Shown in pieces: positions 8,042-16,538 of a stretch of 64,000 nucleotides of DNA. Made by a program: the position numbers and the translations under genes. This DNA comes from Thiemannella venezuelensis. Its GTDB lineage: Bacteria > Actinomycetota > Actinomycetes > Streptosporangiales > Streptosporangiaceae. Numbering within the stretch: position 1 is the stretch's first letter; the number at the start of each line of letters is the position of its first letter. The DNA lies in the NCBI RefSeq assembly GCF_014203605.1, contig NZ_JACHJJ010000024.1, positions 1-64,000 on the forward strand. Direction: 5' to 3'. Under the pieces are notes generated by a model. That model saw only the letters and a program-made list of their open reading frames with translations. It searched no databases and was not told the origin of the DNA.

Positions 8042-8500
8042 ATGGACAACGACTTCGGCTTCTTCGTCGGTGACTGGACCTCCCGCCAGCGGCGGCTGCG
8101 CAAGGCGCTCGCCGGCAGCGACGACTGGTACGAGTTCCCGGGCGTCACCAGGTGCTGGAGCATCATGGACGGCGTCGGCAACATCGACGAGGTCGCGTTC
8201 CCGACGCAGGGCTTCGGCGGCGTGACGCTGCGGCTGTACGACGAGGCGACCGGCATGTGGTCGCTGTACTGGGTGAGCAGCAGGACCGGTATCTCGCTGC
8301 CGCCGGTGGTCGGCCGCTTCGGCGACGACGGGCGCGGGGTGTTCACCTGCGACGACGTGTACGACGGCGTCCCCATCAAGGTCAACTACATCTGGTCGGA
8401 GATCACCGCGGACTCGTGCCGGTGGGAGCAGGAGTTCTCCGCCGACGGCGGCGCGACCTGGGAGACGAACTGGATCGCGGAGTTCACCCGCGCCTCCTGA
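8042..8500 (+). CDS. DUF1579-like small protein
   Basis: A 152-residue soluble protein. MDNDFGFFVGDWTSRQRRL at the start, TRCWSIMDGVGNIDE in the middle and EQEFSADGGATWETNW near the end match the layout of DUF1579-type beta-barrel proteins. These often occur singly in actinomycetes and have no established reaction. There is no signal peptide or membrane segment. The ribosome-binding site is weak, which makes the start less certain. The 118-base gap before it contains no other feature I can support. Confidence 0.65.
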   Translation: MDNDFGFFVGDWTSRQRRLRKALAGSDDWYEFPGVTRCWSIMDGVGNIDEVAFPTQGFGGVTLRLYDEATGMWSLYWVSSRTGISLPPVVGRFGDDGRGVFTCDDVYDGVPIKVNYIWSEITADSCRWEQEFSADGGATWETNWIAEFTRAS

Positions 8501-8574
8501 CCGGTTCCCGGCCGCGACGCGTGCCGCCTCCGTCCGGGCGGACCGGCGGAACGGGGCGACCGGTACGGGACCGG

Positions 8575-8802
8575 TCAGGCCGCACGGGCGAGCACGGGGC
8601 GACGGGCGGGGGAGGTGCGGGGCAGGGGCGGGCGGTGCGGGGGGACGGCGCGGCCGTCGGGGAGGAGCTCGCCGGTGTCGTCGAACAGCACGACGCCGTT
8701 GCAGAGCAGGCTCCAGCCCTGCTCGGGGCGGAAGGCGACGGGGCGCGCGGCCTCGCGGTCGGACGCGTACGCCGGGGGACAGGGGGGTTCGTGCTGGCAC
8801 AT
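8575..8802 (-). CDS. DUF5999-type small protein
   Basis: A 75-residue protein beginning MCQHEPPCPPAYASDREAA and containing GWSLLCNGVVLFDDTGELL. This matches my recollection of the short DUF5999 family that is widespread in streptomycetes and relatives. The N-terminal Cys-His-Cys arrangement (C2, H4, C8) could bind a metal, but no function is established. GAGGT lies eight bases before the ATG. It is a monocistronic minus-strand gene between a plus-strand DUF1579-like gene and a membrane-protein gene. Confidence 0.75.
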   Translation of the reverse strand: MCQHEPPCPPAYASDREAARPVAFRPEQGWSLLCNGVVLFDDTGELLPDGRAVPPHRPPLPRTSPARRPVLARAA

Positions 8803-8951
8803 GGCGGACCTCGGTGGTCGGTTCGGGTGACGGCCGCTCGCCGTCGAACCCCCTCAGCATCGCCTCCGGCCGTGCGCCGGTCCTCGTACAAATACCCGTG
8901 ACGCCGCTGTGCGGAGAAGTGCCGGTACACGCTCTGCCTCCGCGGGGCCGT

Positions 8952-9884
8952 TCACCCCGGCATGGTGGTGAACAGTGTCTCGATCTCGGCATCGGTCGCA
9001 GGACGGGCATTCAGGATGATCTGCCGCAGGAGTGTACGGTCGACCGCGTCCGAGCCGCCGACCCGGATGAGCACCTCCCCGTCCCGGCGCACGTACTGGT
9101 GCAGCCCGCAGGGGCATCCCCACTCGGGCTCCGGGATGCGGCCGGTCACGTACCACAGGTCCGGGCGCTCCGCCGCGCACTCCGGCTTCTCGTCCTGGCC
9201 GAAGGTCACTGCGAGTGGTCCCTGCGGGCAGCCTTCCGCGGTCTCCCGCCGTACCGAGACGGTGATGTCGTGGTCCTGCCACACCGTGACCACCCGCTGG
9301 TCGACCGGGGTGAAGAAGATCGAGGTGCCGGGGAAGTCGCGGGTCGTCCGGTATCCCGGCGGTGTGGCCGTGACGTACATGAGCGGCCGGTCGATCCCGG
9401 GCCGGGAGGCGATCTCCTCACGGGTGTCCTCCTGGCCGATCAGGTACGCGCTCCATACGGACAGGCCGACCGTCACCGCCAGCGCGCCGACCGCCGTCCG
9501 GCGGCCGGCCAGGAAGGCCGAGACCAGCGCGAACGGCAGGCCGCCCAGGGCCGTCGCGGCGGGGCTGCCCAGGCCGAGCGACAGGTCGGCCTCGGCGGCG
9601 ATGAAGGCGCCTGCAAGCCACAGCGCCTGGCCGCCGCCGTAGACCAGGACCGCCCAGGTGACACGTCGGCCCCTGCTCCCCGTCAGGGGGGATCCCGCCG
9701 GGGTCAGCGAGCCGATCCCGTACGTGATGAGCACTCCCAGGAGCATCAGCAGGGCGACGCCGGCGGCCCCCGCCCCGCTGCCCGTCCACAACGCGAGCAC
9801 CGCCATGGTGGGCACGACGTGACCGCAGATCGAACCGGCCAGCCACACCGCCGAGACCTGTCCCGTGACCGCTCGCCACTGCAT
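8952..9884 (-). CDS. Polytopic membrane protein with an extracytoplasmic C-terminal domain
   Basis: The start is placed at ATG 9884 (MQWRAVTGQVSAVWLAG), giving 310 residues; the frame is open further upstream but that part looks non-coding. About five hydrophobic segments fill residues 10-165 (AGSICGHVVPTMAVLALW, GVALLMLLGVLITYG, WAVLVYGGGQALWLAGAF and two more). A C-terminal globular region of about 140 residues follows, with several Cys (EGCPQG, PEWGCPCG) that could form disulfides outside the cell. I do not recognise a family. It stands alone 55 bases downstream of the GH13 gene on the same strand, so co-transcription is possible. Confidence 0.65.
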   Translation of the reverse strand: MQWRAVTGQVSAVWLAGSICGHVVPTMAVLALWTGSGAGAAGVALLMLLGVLITYGIGSLTPAGSPLTGSRGRRVTWAVLVYGGGQALWLAGAFIAAEADLSLGLGSPAATALGGLPFALVSAFLAGRRTAVGALAVTVGLSVWSAYLIGQEDTREEIASRPGIDRPLMYVTATPPGYRTTRDFPGTSIFFTPVDQRVVTVWQDHDITVSVRRETAEGCPQGPLAVTFGQDEKPECAAERPDLWYVTGRIPEPEWGCPCGLHQYVRRDGEVLIRVGGSDAVDRTLLRQIILNARPATDAEIETLFTTMPG

Positions 9885-9939
9885 GCACGACACCCTACGC
9901 AGTGGGCGAGTGCGGCGAGCCGCGCCCGGGAGCCGGGGG

Positions 9940-11256
9940 TCAGCGAGCGCCCAGGATCGTCCAGCCGTGGGCGGGGACGAGACACGGGTCTGCGGGAGGT
10001 TCCGCGGATGACTCCAGCGTGACCAGGTCTCCGGTCCCCGCCGGGAGGTCCTCCACCGGGAGGCGCCAGGGCCGGTCACCGATGTTGAGCAGGGTGAGCA
10101 GCCCGTGGCCGGAGTGGCCCGGATCGGTGGAGGCCAGCGCGGCGGCCCGGTTGTCCAGGTACGGCACGGCGGTGCGCGCCCCGGCCAGCCACGGGTGGCG
10201 GCGGCGCAGCGCGATCAGCCGCCGGTGCAGCCGGTGGACGGGCTCGCCTGCGGGGGAGAGCCCGTCCGGGGAGGCGGGGAAGGCCGGGCGGACCGCGTCG
10301 TCCCCGCCGGCCCGGTCCTCCTTGACACCGCGGAGACCCTGCTCGTCGCCGTAGTAGACGCTGGGCACGCCGCCCACGGTGAACAGCACGGCCAGCGCGT
10401 GGCCGAGGTGGCGGGCGTCGGTCAGGCGGCTGGCCAGCCGGGTCACGTCGTGGTTGCCGGCGAAGGTCAGCGGGGTGAAGGTCTCCAGGAACCCGTTGTG
10501 CCGCTCCAGCGCCCAGGCCAGCTCGTAGAGGTTGCTGTCGTTGAGGGAGCTCCAGAGGGCCTTCCACAGCTCGTACTGGGTGACCGAGTCCAGCCCGCTC
10601 TCCGCGACGTAGGCGGCGTAGTCGCCGTGGAGCACCTCCCCGGCGAACCAGGCGCCGGGATGGCGCGGCCGGACCCGTTCCAGGGCCCGCCGCCAGAAGC
10701 CCGGCGGCACCGCGTAGGCGGCGTCGAGCCGCCAGCCGGAGGCGCCCCGGCCGAGCCAGTGGTCCATGACGCGCACGACGTGGTCGAGTACGGCGGGCTC
10801 GTCGTGGTCGAGGGCGACGAGGTGCCGGTGGCCCTCGAAGACGTCGTGGTCCGCCCCGCCGGGGGAGCGGCGGAACCAGGCCGCGGCGCGCGGGTCGGCC
10901 TCCGCCCGCCGGAAGGCCGGGAAGCCCCGGCCGACATGGTTGAACACCCCGTCCAGGAGCAGGTGCAGGCCCCGGTCGCGGGCGGCGGCGGCCAGCCGGT
11001 CGAAGTCGGCGTCGTCGCCGAGCCGGGGGTCGATCCGGAAGTGGTCGACCGTGTCGTAGCCGTGGGTCTCCGAGTCGAAGACCGGGCCCAGCTGCAGGCC
11101 GGAGCAGCCCAGCCCGACGGCGTAGTCCAGCCAGTTCTCCAGGTGCCGCAGGCGGTGCCGTACCGGCTCGGAGGCGGGGAGCGCGACGGCCTCGGCACCG
11201 GTGAACCCGAGCGGGTACACGTGCCACCAGATCGTGCGGTCGGCCCATGACGCCAC
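9940..11256 (-). CDS. GH13 alpha-amylase family glycosidase
   Basis: A 438-residue enzyme; start GTG 11256 has GAAGGAGC just upstream. The four conserved GH13 regions are present: DGVFNHVG (I), GWRLDAAY with the nucleophile Asp (II), FAGEVLHGDY with the acid/base Glu (III) and FAGNHDVTR with the transition-state Asp (IV). The N-terminal sequence IWWHVYPLGFTGAE and GPVFDSETHGYDTVDHF are also typical. There is no signal peptide, so it acts in the cytoplasm, probably on maltodextrins or trehalose-related sugars; exact specificity is not readable. The C-terminal beta domain is short. It is divergent from a secreted GH3 glycosidase across a 210-base intergenic region. Confidence 0.85.
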   Translation of the reverse strand: MASWADRTIWWHVYPLGFTGAEAVALPASEPVRHRLRHLENWLDYAVGLGCSGLQLGPVFDSETHGYDTVDHFRIDPRLGDDADFDRLAAAARDRGLHLLLDGVFNHVGRGFPAFRRAEADPRAAAWFRRSPGGADHDVFEGHRHLVALDHDEPAVLDHVVRVMDHWLGRGASGWRLDAAYAVPPGFWRRALERVRPRHPGAWFAGEVLHGDYAAYVAESGLDSVTQYELWKALWSSLNDSNLYELAWALERHNGFLETFTPLTFAGNHDVTRLASRLTDARHLGHALAVLFTVGGVPSVYYGDEQGLRGVKEDRAGGDDAVRPAFPASPDGLSPAGEPVHRLHRRLIALRRRHPWLAGARTAVPYLDNRAAALASTDPGHSGHGLLTLLNIGDRPWRLPVEDLPAGTGDLVTLESSAEPPADPCLVPAHGWTILGAR

Positions 11257-11466
11257 GGTCGCTCCTTCGTCCGGGCCCCGAGGGGCGGTGTTTTCCGGTC
11301 CATCGGGTTCTCCCAGAAATGCCGTGCCGGAAACCGGACGCCGGAGGTTTCTCGTAGGGCGGGCCACATCGCGGCGGTCCCGTTGTGGCGGGAGGCCATA
11401 GATCGCGGGCGGCGGAGAGGACCATGATCGGCTCTCCGACCGCCGCGACGCCATCAGGGGGCGACC

Positions 11467-13551
11467 GTGCCGAACCTCCGACGTTCCGCCGCCGGGACCG
11501 CCGTCCTCCTGGCGGTCCTGCTCCCCGCGACCGGTGCCGCGACCGCCGGAGTGAACGCGGAGACGGGGGCGGTCGCGGCCGAGCGGCCCTGGCTCGACGG
11601 GACCAGGTCCGTCGCCGAGCGGGTCGACCTGCTGCTCGGCGAGATGACGACGGACGAGAAGCTGAACATGGTGCGCGGCCACGGCCTGGCGCTGATGCCG
11701 CGCGGCAGGGTGAAGGCCGTGCCCCGGCTCGGGATCCCGGAGCTGCGCATGCACGACGGCCCGCACGGCGTCAGCGACGTCGAGGGCGTGACCGCCTTCC
11801 CCGCGCCCATCACCCTCGCCGCCACCTGGGATCCCGCGCTCGCCCGCCGGTTCGGCGCCGCCCTCGGCGCGGAGGCCCGGGGCAAGGGGGTCAACGTGCA
11901 CCTCGCGCCCGCCGTGGACATCCTGCGGGTGCCCCAGTCGGGCCGGGTCTGGGAGAGCTTCGGTGAGGACCCCCACCTCACCTCCGCGCTGGCCGCCCAG
12001 GAGGTCAGGGGCATCCGCAGCCGGCACGTCATCCCCACCGTCAAGCACTACGTCGGCAACAACCAGGAGACCGACCGCATGCTGGTCGACGCGCGGATCG
12101 ACGAGCGCACGCTGCGGGAGATCTACTACCCGCCCTTCGAGGCCGCCGTCGAGGCCGGGGCCGGGGCGGTCATGTGCGCCTACAACCGGGTCAACGGCGC
12201 GTACGCCTGCGAGAACCGCAGGACGCTCACCGAGGACCTGAAGGAGTCCATGGGCTTCACCGGCTGGGTCATGTCCGACTGGCTGGCCACCCGGAGCGGG
12301 CAGAAGGCCGCGCGCGCCGGGCTCGACCAGGCGATGCCCGACGACCCGCTGTTCTCCGCCAACCTCCGGCTGGGGCTGGCCGCGGGGACCTTCCCGCGGG
12401 CCCGCCTGGACGACATGGCCCGCCGGGTGCTCACGCCGATGATCGCCGACGGGCTCTTCGAGACCCGGTACGGCTCGCCGGGCCGCGAGGTCCGCACCGC
12501 GGCGCACACCGCGCTGGCCCGCGAGATCGCGGTCTCCGGGACCACGCTGCTGAAGAACCGGGACGGTCTCCTCCCTCTGCCGAAGAACACCGGCAGCATC
12601 GCCGTCATCGGGACCGCCGCCCACGACGACGTCCGGATCACCTCCGCCGGATCCGGCCGGGTGCTCCCGCCGTACGTGGTCACTCCGTACGAGGGCGTCG
12701 AGGACCGCTCCGGCGGCGCCGTGACCTACACGCCGGGCGACGGCGACGGCGCCGCCGGGCTGCGCGCCGCGGCCGACGCCGCGCGGGAGGCCGACGTCGC
12801 CGTGGTCGTCGTGGGGCTGGTCACCGAGGAGGGGAAGGACCGCAAGGACCTGCGGCTGCCCGGGAACATGGACGAGCTGGTCGAGACCGTCGCCGCGGCC
12901 AACCCGGACACCGTGGTCGTGCTCACCAGCCCCGCTCAGGTCCTCATGCCGTGGGCGGGGAAGGTGAAGGCCGTGGTCTCGTCGTTCCTGGGCGGCCAGG
13001 AGCTGGGCAACGCGCTGGCCGCCGTGCTGTTCGGCGACGCCGACCCCGGCGGGCGCCTGCCGATGACCGTCGCCCGGCGCGCCTCCGACTACCCGGCGGG
13101 CACGCGCAGGCAGTTCCCCGGCGTGGGCCTGCGGCAGGTCTACAGCGAGGGGCTGCGCGTCGGCTACCGGCACTTCGACGCGACCGGGACCGAGCCGCTG
13201 TTCCCCTTCGGGCACGGACTGTCCTACACCGCGTTCTCCTACCGGGGCCTGTCGGTCTCCGGGAGCACGGTGCGGGTCACGGTGCGCAACACCGGCTCGC
13301 GTCCCGGCGTCGCCGTACCCCAGCTCTACCTGCAGTTCCCCGGGGGCGCCGGGGAGCCGCCGCGGCAGCTGCGCGGGTTCGCCAAGGTACGGCTCGCGCC
13401 GGGGGAGGCGGCCACGGTCACCTTCCGCCTCCCGGAGCGGGCGTTCCAGATCTGGCGGGGCGGCCGATGGACGACGGTGCCCGGCCGCTACACCGTGCAC
13501 GTCGGCGCCTCCTCGCGCGACCTGCCGCTGCGGGGGACGATCCGCCGCTGA
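11467..13551 (+). CDS. Secreted GH3 beta-glucosidase-like enzyme
   Basis: A 694-residue protein starting at GTG with a Sec-type signal peptide (RRSAAGTAVLLAVLLPATGAA, cleavage around residue 30). The GH3 N-terminal barrel has MHDGPHGVSDVEG, KHYVGNNQET and GFTGWVMSDW, whose Asp is the expected nucleophile. The second alpha/beta domain follows (VSGTTLLKNRDGLLPLP; the acid/base is probably in the VTEEGKDRKDLRLPG loop). A fibronectin-III-like C-terminal domain starts near residue 590 (TVRNTGSRPGVAVPQLYLQ). The layout is that of bacterial beta-glucosidases and xylosidases. Together with the cytoplasmic GH13 enzyme it suggests oligosaccharide use. The shared 210-base intergenic region shows no convincing operator. 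Confidence 0.9.
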   Translation: MPNLRRSAAGTAVLLAVLLPATGAATAGVNAETGAVAAERPWLDGTRSVAERVDLLLGEMTTDEKLNMVRGHGLALMPRGRVKAVPRLGIPELRMHDGPHGVSDVEGVTAFPAPITLAATWDPALARRFGAALGAEARGKGVNVHLAPAVDILRVPQSGRVWESFGEDPHLTSALAAQEVRGIRSRHVIPTVKHYVGNNQETDRMLVDARIDERTLREIYYPPFEAAVEAGAGAVMCAYNRVNGAYACENRRTLTEDLKESMGFTGWVMSDWLATRSGQKAARAGLDQAMPDDPLFSANLRLGLAAGTFPRARLDDMARRVLTPMIADGLFETRYGSPGREVRTAAHTALAREIAVSGTTLLKNRDGLLPLPKNTGSIAVIGTAAHDDVRITSAGSGRVLPPYVVTPYEGVEDRSGGAVTYTPGDGDGAAGLRAAADAAREADVAVVVVGLVTEEGKDRKDLRLPGNMDELVETVAAANPDTVVVLTSPAQVLMPWAGKVKAVVSSFLGGQELGNALAAVLFGDADPGGRLPMTVARRASDYPAGTRRQFPGVGLRQVYSEGLRVGYRHFDATGTEPLFPFGHGLSYTAFSYRGLSVSGSTVRVTVRNTGSRPGVAVPQLYLQFPGGAGEPPRQLRGFAKVRLAPGEAATVTFRLPERAFQIWRGGRWTTVPGRYTVHVGASSRDLPLRGTIRR

Positions 13552-13690
13552 GCACGGGCGGGGCGCGGTCCGGCACGCGGGCCGCGGCGCCGCCGGCCCG
13601 GATTCCCGGCGCCGGTCCCGGGCCGCCCCTCCAACTGGGCGGAAGGAAGTTCTAGACTGGCCCGAACAACCAGAATGGAGTTCGGTATCG

Positions 13691-14587
13691 ATGCGGATCG
13701 GACTGTACCTCGACGAGCCCCAGGGCCCGGAGGCGCTCGGCAAACTGCGGGATCGGATCGCCCGCACCGCCGACGAAGGCTTCCCCTCGGCGTGGGTCTC
13801 CAACATCTTCGGCCTCGACGCCCTGACCGCGCTCGCCGTGGCGGGCAGCCAGGTCCCGGGAATCGAACTCGGCACCGCCGTCGTGCCGACCTACCCGCGC
13901 CACCCCGCCGTCCTGGCCCAGCAGGCCCTCACGGTCAACACCGCCCTCGACGGGAGGCTGGCGCTCGGCATCGGGCTCTCCCACCAGATCGTCATCGAGG
14001 GCATGTACGGCTACAGCTTCGAAAAGCCCGCCCGGCACATGCGCGAGTACCTGTCGGTCATGGTCCCGCTGGTGCGGGGGGAGCAGGTGGAGTTCGAGGG
14101 CGAGACCCTCACCGCGAAGATCGGCCTGAGCACCCCGGGCACGGGCGACATGCCGGTGCTCATCGCGGCGCTGGCCCCGCGCATGCTCAAGCTCGCCGGT
14201 GAGGTCGCCGACGGCACCGTGCTCTGGATGACGGGCCCCAGGACCGTCGCCGAGCACGTGGCCCCCGCCGTCACCGAGGCGGCCCGGGCGGCGGGACGGC
14301 CCGCGCCGAGGATCGTCTGCGGGCTCCCGATCTGCGTCACCGACGACGTCGAGGCCGCCCGCGCCCGGGCGGCCGAGGTCTTCGCCGTCTACGGCCACCT
14401 GCCCTCCTACCGGGCCATGCTCGACAAGGAGGGCGCGGAGGGACCCGCCCAGGTGGCGATCGTCGGAGACGAGGACACCGTGGCCGCCCAGCTCGAGATG
14501 CTCGCCAAGGCCGGGGTCACCGACTTCGCCGCCTCCGAGTTCGGCCGCGACCAGCGCACCAGGGACTTCCTCACGTCCCTGCTGTGA
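13691..14587 (+). CDS. LLM-class F420-dependent oxidoreductase
   Basis: A 298-residue protein with a luciferase-like monooxygenase fold. It has MRIGLYLDEPQGPEAL at the N-terminus, AWVSNIFGLDALTALAVAG, PTYPRHPAVLAQQALTVN, and a cofactor region GRLALGIGLSHQ. The last two are typical of F420-binding members (TIGR03564-like). It would transfer hydride between reduced F420 and an unknown substrate. The start ATG follows a likely promoter region (TCTAGACT about 40 bases upstream). Its last 17 bases overlap the end of the convergent exporter gene. There is no evident link to the lanthipeptide genes beyond position. Confidence 0.85.
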   Translation: MRIGLYLDEPQGPEALGKLRDRIARTADEGFPSAWVSNIFGLDALTALAVAGSQVPGIELGTAVVPTYPRHPAVLAQQALTVNTALDGRLALGIGLSHQIVIEGMYGYSFEKPARHMREYLSVMVPLVRGEQVEFEGETLTAKIGLSTPGTGDMPVLIAALAPRMLKLAGEVADGTVLWMTGPRTVAEHVAPAVTEAARAAGRPAPRIVCGLPICVTDDVEAARARAAEVFAVYGHLPSYRAMLDKEGAEGPAQVAIVGDEDTVAAQLEMLAKAGVTDFAASEFGRDQRTRDFLTSLL

Positions 14588-16538
14588 CCTGGCGGGACGA
14601 CGGCCCGCCCGCGGCGCCGTCGTCCCGCCAGTGGCCGACCAGCCCGGCGTACACGGGTGATCGGGCCAGCAGTTCGCGGTGCGATCCGGTGAGCGCGGCC
14701 GCGCCGTCCATCACCAGGACGCGGCGGGCCCTGCAGGCGGAGCTGATGCGGTGGGCGATCACGATGAGGGTGCCCTCGCGGGCGGCGAACGCCGTCTCGG
14801 CGCGCAGCTCGGCGGCCGGGTCGAGATGGCAGGTCGCCTCGTCCAGGACGACGACACGCGCCGGGGACGCGTAGGCGCGGGCCAGGGTGATGAGCTGCCT
14901 CTCCCCGGCCGAGAGCGCGGCCGGCTCCTCGATCGCGGCGTCGAGCCCGCCCAGCCGTTCGACGAGCGCGCGGGCGCCCACGGCGTCCACCGCCTCCCGC
15001 ACCCGCCTGTCCGCGGTCCGCGGGTCGGACGGGCAGAGGTAGGCGAGGTTCTCGCCCAGCGTCCCGGCGAAGACGTAGGCCTCCTGCGGCACCAGCGCCA
15101 TCACGGTCCGCAGGAGGTGCTCGGGGACCGCCTCGAGCGGAAGGCCGCCGAGCCGTATCCGGCCGCCGGTGGGCCGCTGGAGCCCGGTCAGCAGCATGGA
15201 CAGCGTGGACTTGCCGACGCCGCTGGGACCGACCACGGCCAGGTGCTCCCCTTCGGCGACGGTCAGGTCGAGGCCGTGCACCACGGGCGCGGCCCGGGAG
15301 GCGTAGGCGAAGCTCAGACCCTCCACCTCCAGCCGGTGACCGGACAGCGGACGCCCCGACAGCGGACGCCCCGACAGCGGGCGGCCCGGTGTCCCGGCAC
15401 CCGGGACGGCCGCGCGACCGGCTCCGCCCCGACCGGCCGGGGTCGGAGTGGCCGGGGTCGGAGCGGCCGGTCCGGGCGGGGTCCGGGCGGGGACGGTGAC
15501 GGTCTCGGCGAGCCTGCCCAGGGTGACGGTGAGAGTCACGCCCCAGGAGCCGACGACGCCGACGAGCACGCGCATCGCCGGGTCGAGCCCGGTCGCCAGG
15601 TAGGCCGCCGCGCCGACGACCTCGCCGGGGCTGAGGCGGCCCGCCTCGATCAGCGGCCGGGCGGCGATCAGCAGGCCCGCCAGCGGCAGGTGCGCGCCGA
15701 GTGCGACGACGAGCCGCCGGCTCACACCCGCCCGGGCCAGCGCCCGGGTGGCCGCCGCCTGGACGGCGACGGCGGACTCCACCGCCGCCTGCGCCTGCGC
15801 CCGCGCTCCGCAGGCGGCGATGTCACGCAGGCCCGCCAGGATCGGGGTGGCCCGGGCGGTGAGGTCCTCGTCGGCGAGGATGAGCGCGCGCTGACGGGCC
15901 AGGAGGACGGGCATCAGCCTGGCGAACACGGCCAGTGCCGCGGCGACGGGCACGGCGACGGCGGCGGCGACCACAGGGGACAGGATCAGCAGCCCGCCCA
16001 GCGCGGCGACCAGCGACATGCCCAGCGTGCGGGCGCTTCGCAGCAGCGCGGAGACCAGGTCCCGCACCGTCTCCACCTGCTCGGTGAGGCGGGTGGCGGC
16101 GGCGGGGTCCGGCACCGCCCCGCCGGCGGCCCGGGTCACGGTGGCGGAGACGAGCGCGCGGACCAGGTCGTCGCGGAGCGGCTCGACCACGGCGGCCAGG
16201 CAGGGGAACATCATCCGTACGGCCACGGCCCTGAAGAGCATCGTGAAACCGAGCAGGCCGAGCCAGGCCAGGCCGGCGCCCGGCCGCCCGGCGAGGAAAC
16301 CGCGGTCGAGGGCCGCGGCGACGAGCAGCCCGGACAGCAGCGCCGGAACCGCCTCGACGAGGGACCAGGCCGCGGCGGCGGCCAGCGGGCGGCGGCGGGG
16401 CCGCAGCAGCGCCGGCAGCAGCCGCCACCCGCCTCCGCCCGCCGGACCGCCACCCGCCGGGCCGGCGGTGGAGGGCGCGGCGGTGGAGGGCGCGGCGCTC
16501 CGCCCGGGCCGGGGGAGCCTCACGAACGGGCCGGGCAC
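14571..16538 (-). CDS. ABC exporter subunit 2 (TMD-NBD) of the lanthipeptide locus
   Basis: A 655-residue half-transporter. Start GTG 16538 has AGGAGG five bases upstream and overlaps the end of the preceding exporter gene by 19 bases, so the two are translationally coupled. Membrane segments fill about residues 50-310. The nucleotide-binding domain carries Walker A (GPSGVGKST), Q-loop (VPQEAYVF), signature LSAGERQLITLARA, Walker B (VVVLDEAT) and the H-loop (VIAHR). The linker before the NBD has three RPLSG repeats and many Pro/Ala residues. There is no C39 peptidase domain, so it exports but does not cut the leader. It probably forms a heterodimer with the product of 16520-18289. Confidence 0.9.
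   Translation of the reverse strand: MPGPFVRLPRPGRSAAPSTAAPSTAGPAGGGPAGGGGWRLLPALLRPRRRPLAAAAAWSLVEAVPALLSGLLVAAALDRGFLAGRPGAGLAWLGLLGFTMLFRAVAVRMMFPCLAAVVEPLRDDLVRALVSATVTRAAGGAVPDPAAATRLTEQVETVRDLVSALLRSARTLGMSLVAALGGLLILSPVVAAAVAVPVAAALAVFARLMPVLLARQRALILADEDLTARATPILAGLRDIAACGARAQAQAAVESAVAVQAAATRALARAGVSRRLVVALGAHLPLAGLLIAARPLIEAGRLSPGEVVGAAAYLATGLDPAMRVLVGVVGSWGVTLTVTLGRLAETVTVPARTPPGPAAPTPATPTPAGRGGAGRAAVPGAGTPGRPLSGRPLSGRPLSGHRLEVEGLSFAYASRAAPVVHGLDLTVAEGEHLAVVGPSGVGKSTLSMLLTGLQRPTGGRIRLGGLPLEAVPEHLLRTVMALVPQEAYVFAGTLGENLAYLCPSDPRTADRRVREAVDAVGARALVERLGGLDAAIEEPAALSAGERQLITLARAYASPARVVVLDEATCHLDPAAELRAETAFAAREGTLIVIAHRISSACRARRVLVMDGAAALTGSHRELLARSPVYAGLVGHWRDDGAAGGPSSRQVTAGT
15343..15387. 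repeat. 15-bp tandem repeat in the exporter linker
   Basis: Three in-frame copies of GACAGCGGACGCCCC (the last diverged) encode the RPLSG repeats between the membrane and nucleotide-binding domains. Confidence 0.85.

Noticed and set aside
11257-11466. Operator in the GH13/GH3 divergent region
   Set aside because: CCACATCG...CGTTGTGG is only a short imperfect repeat and no sugar-type regulator gene is adjacent.
11257-13875. Very long minus-strand frame upstream of the GH13 gene
   Set aside because: It lies opposite the GH3 and F420 genes, is composed of Arg/Gly/Pro/Ala-rich sequence without motifs, and the GH13 start is well defined at 11256.
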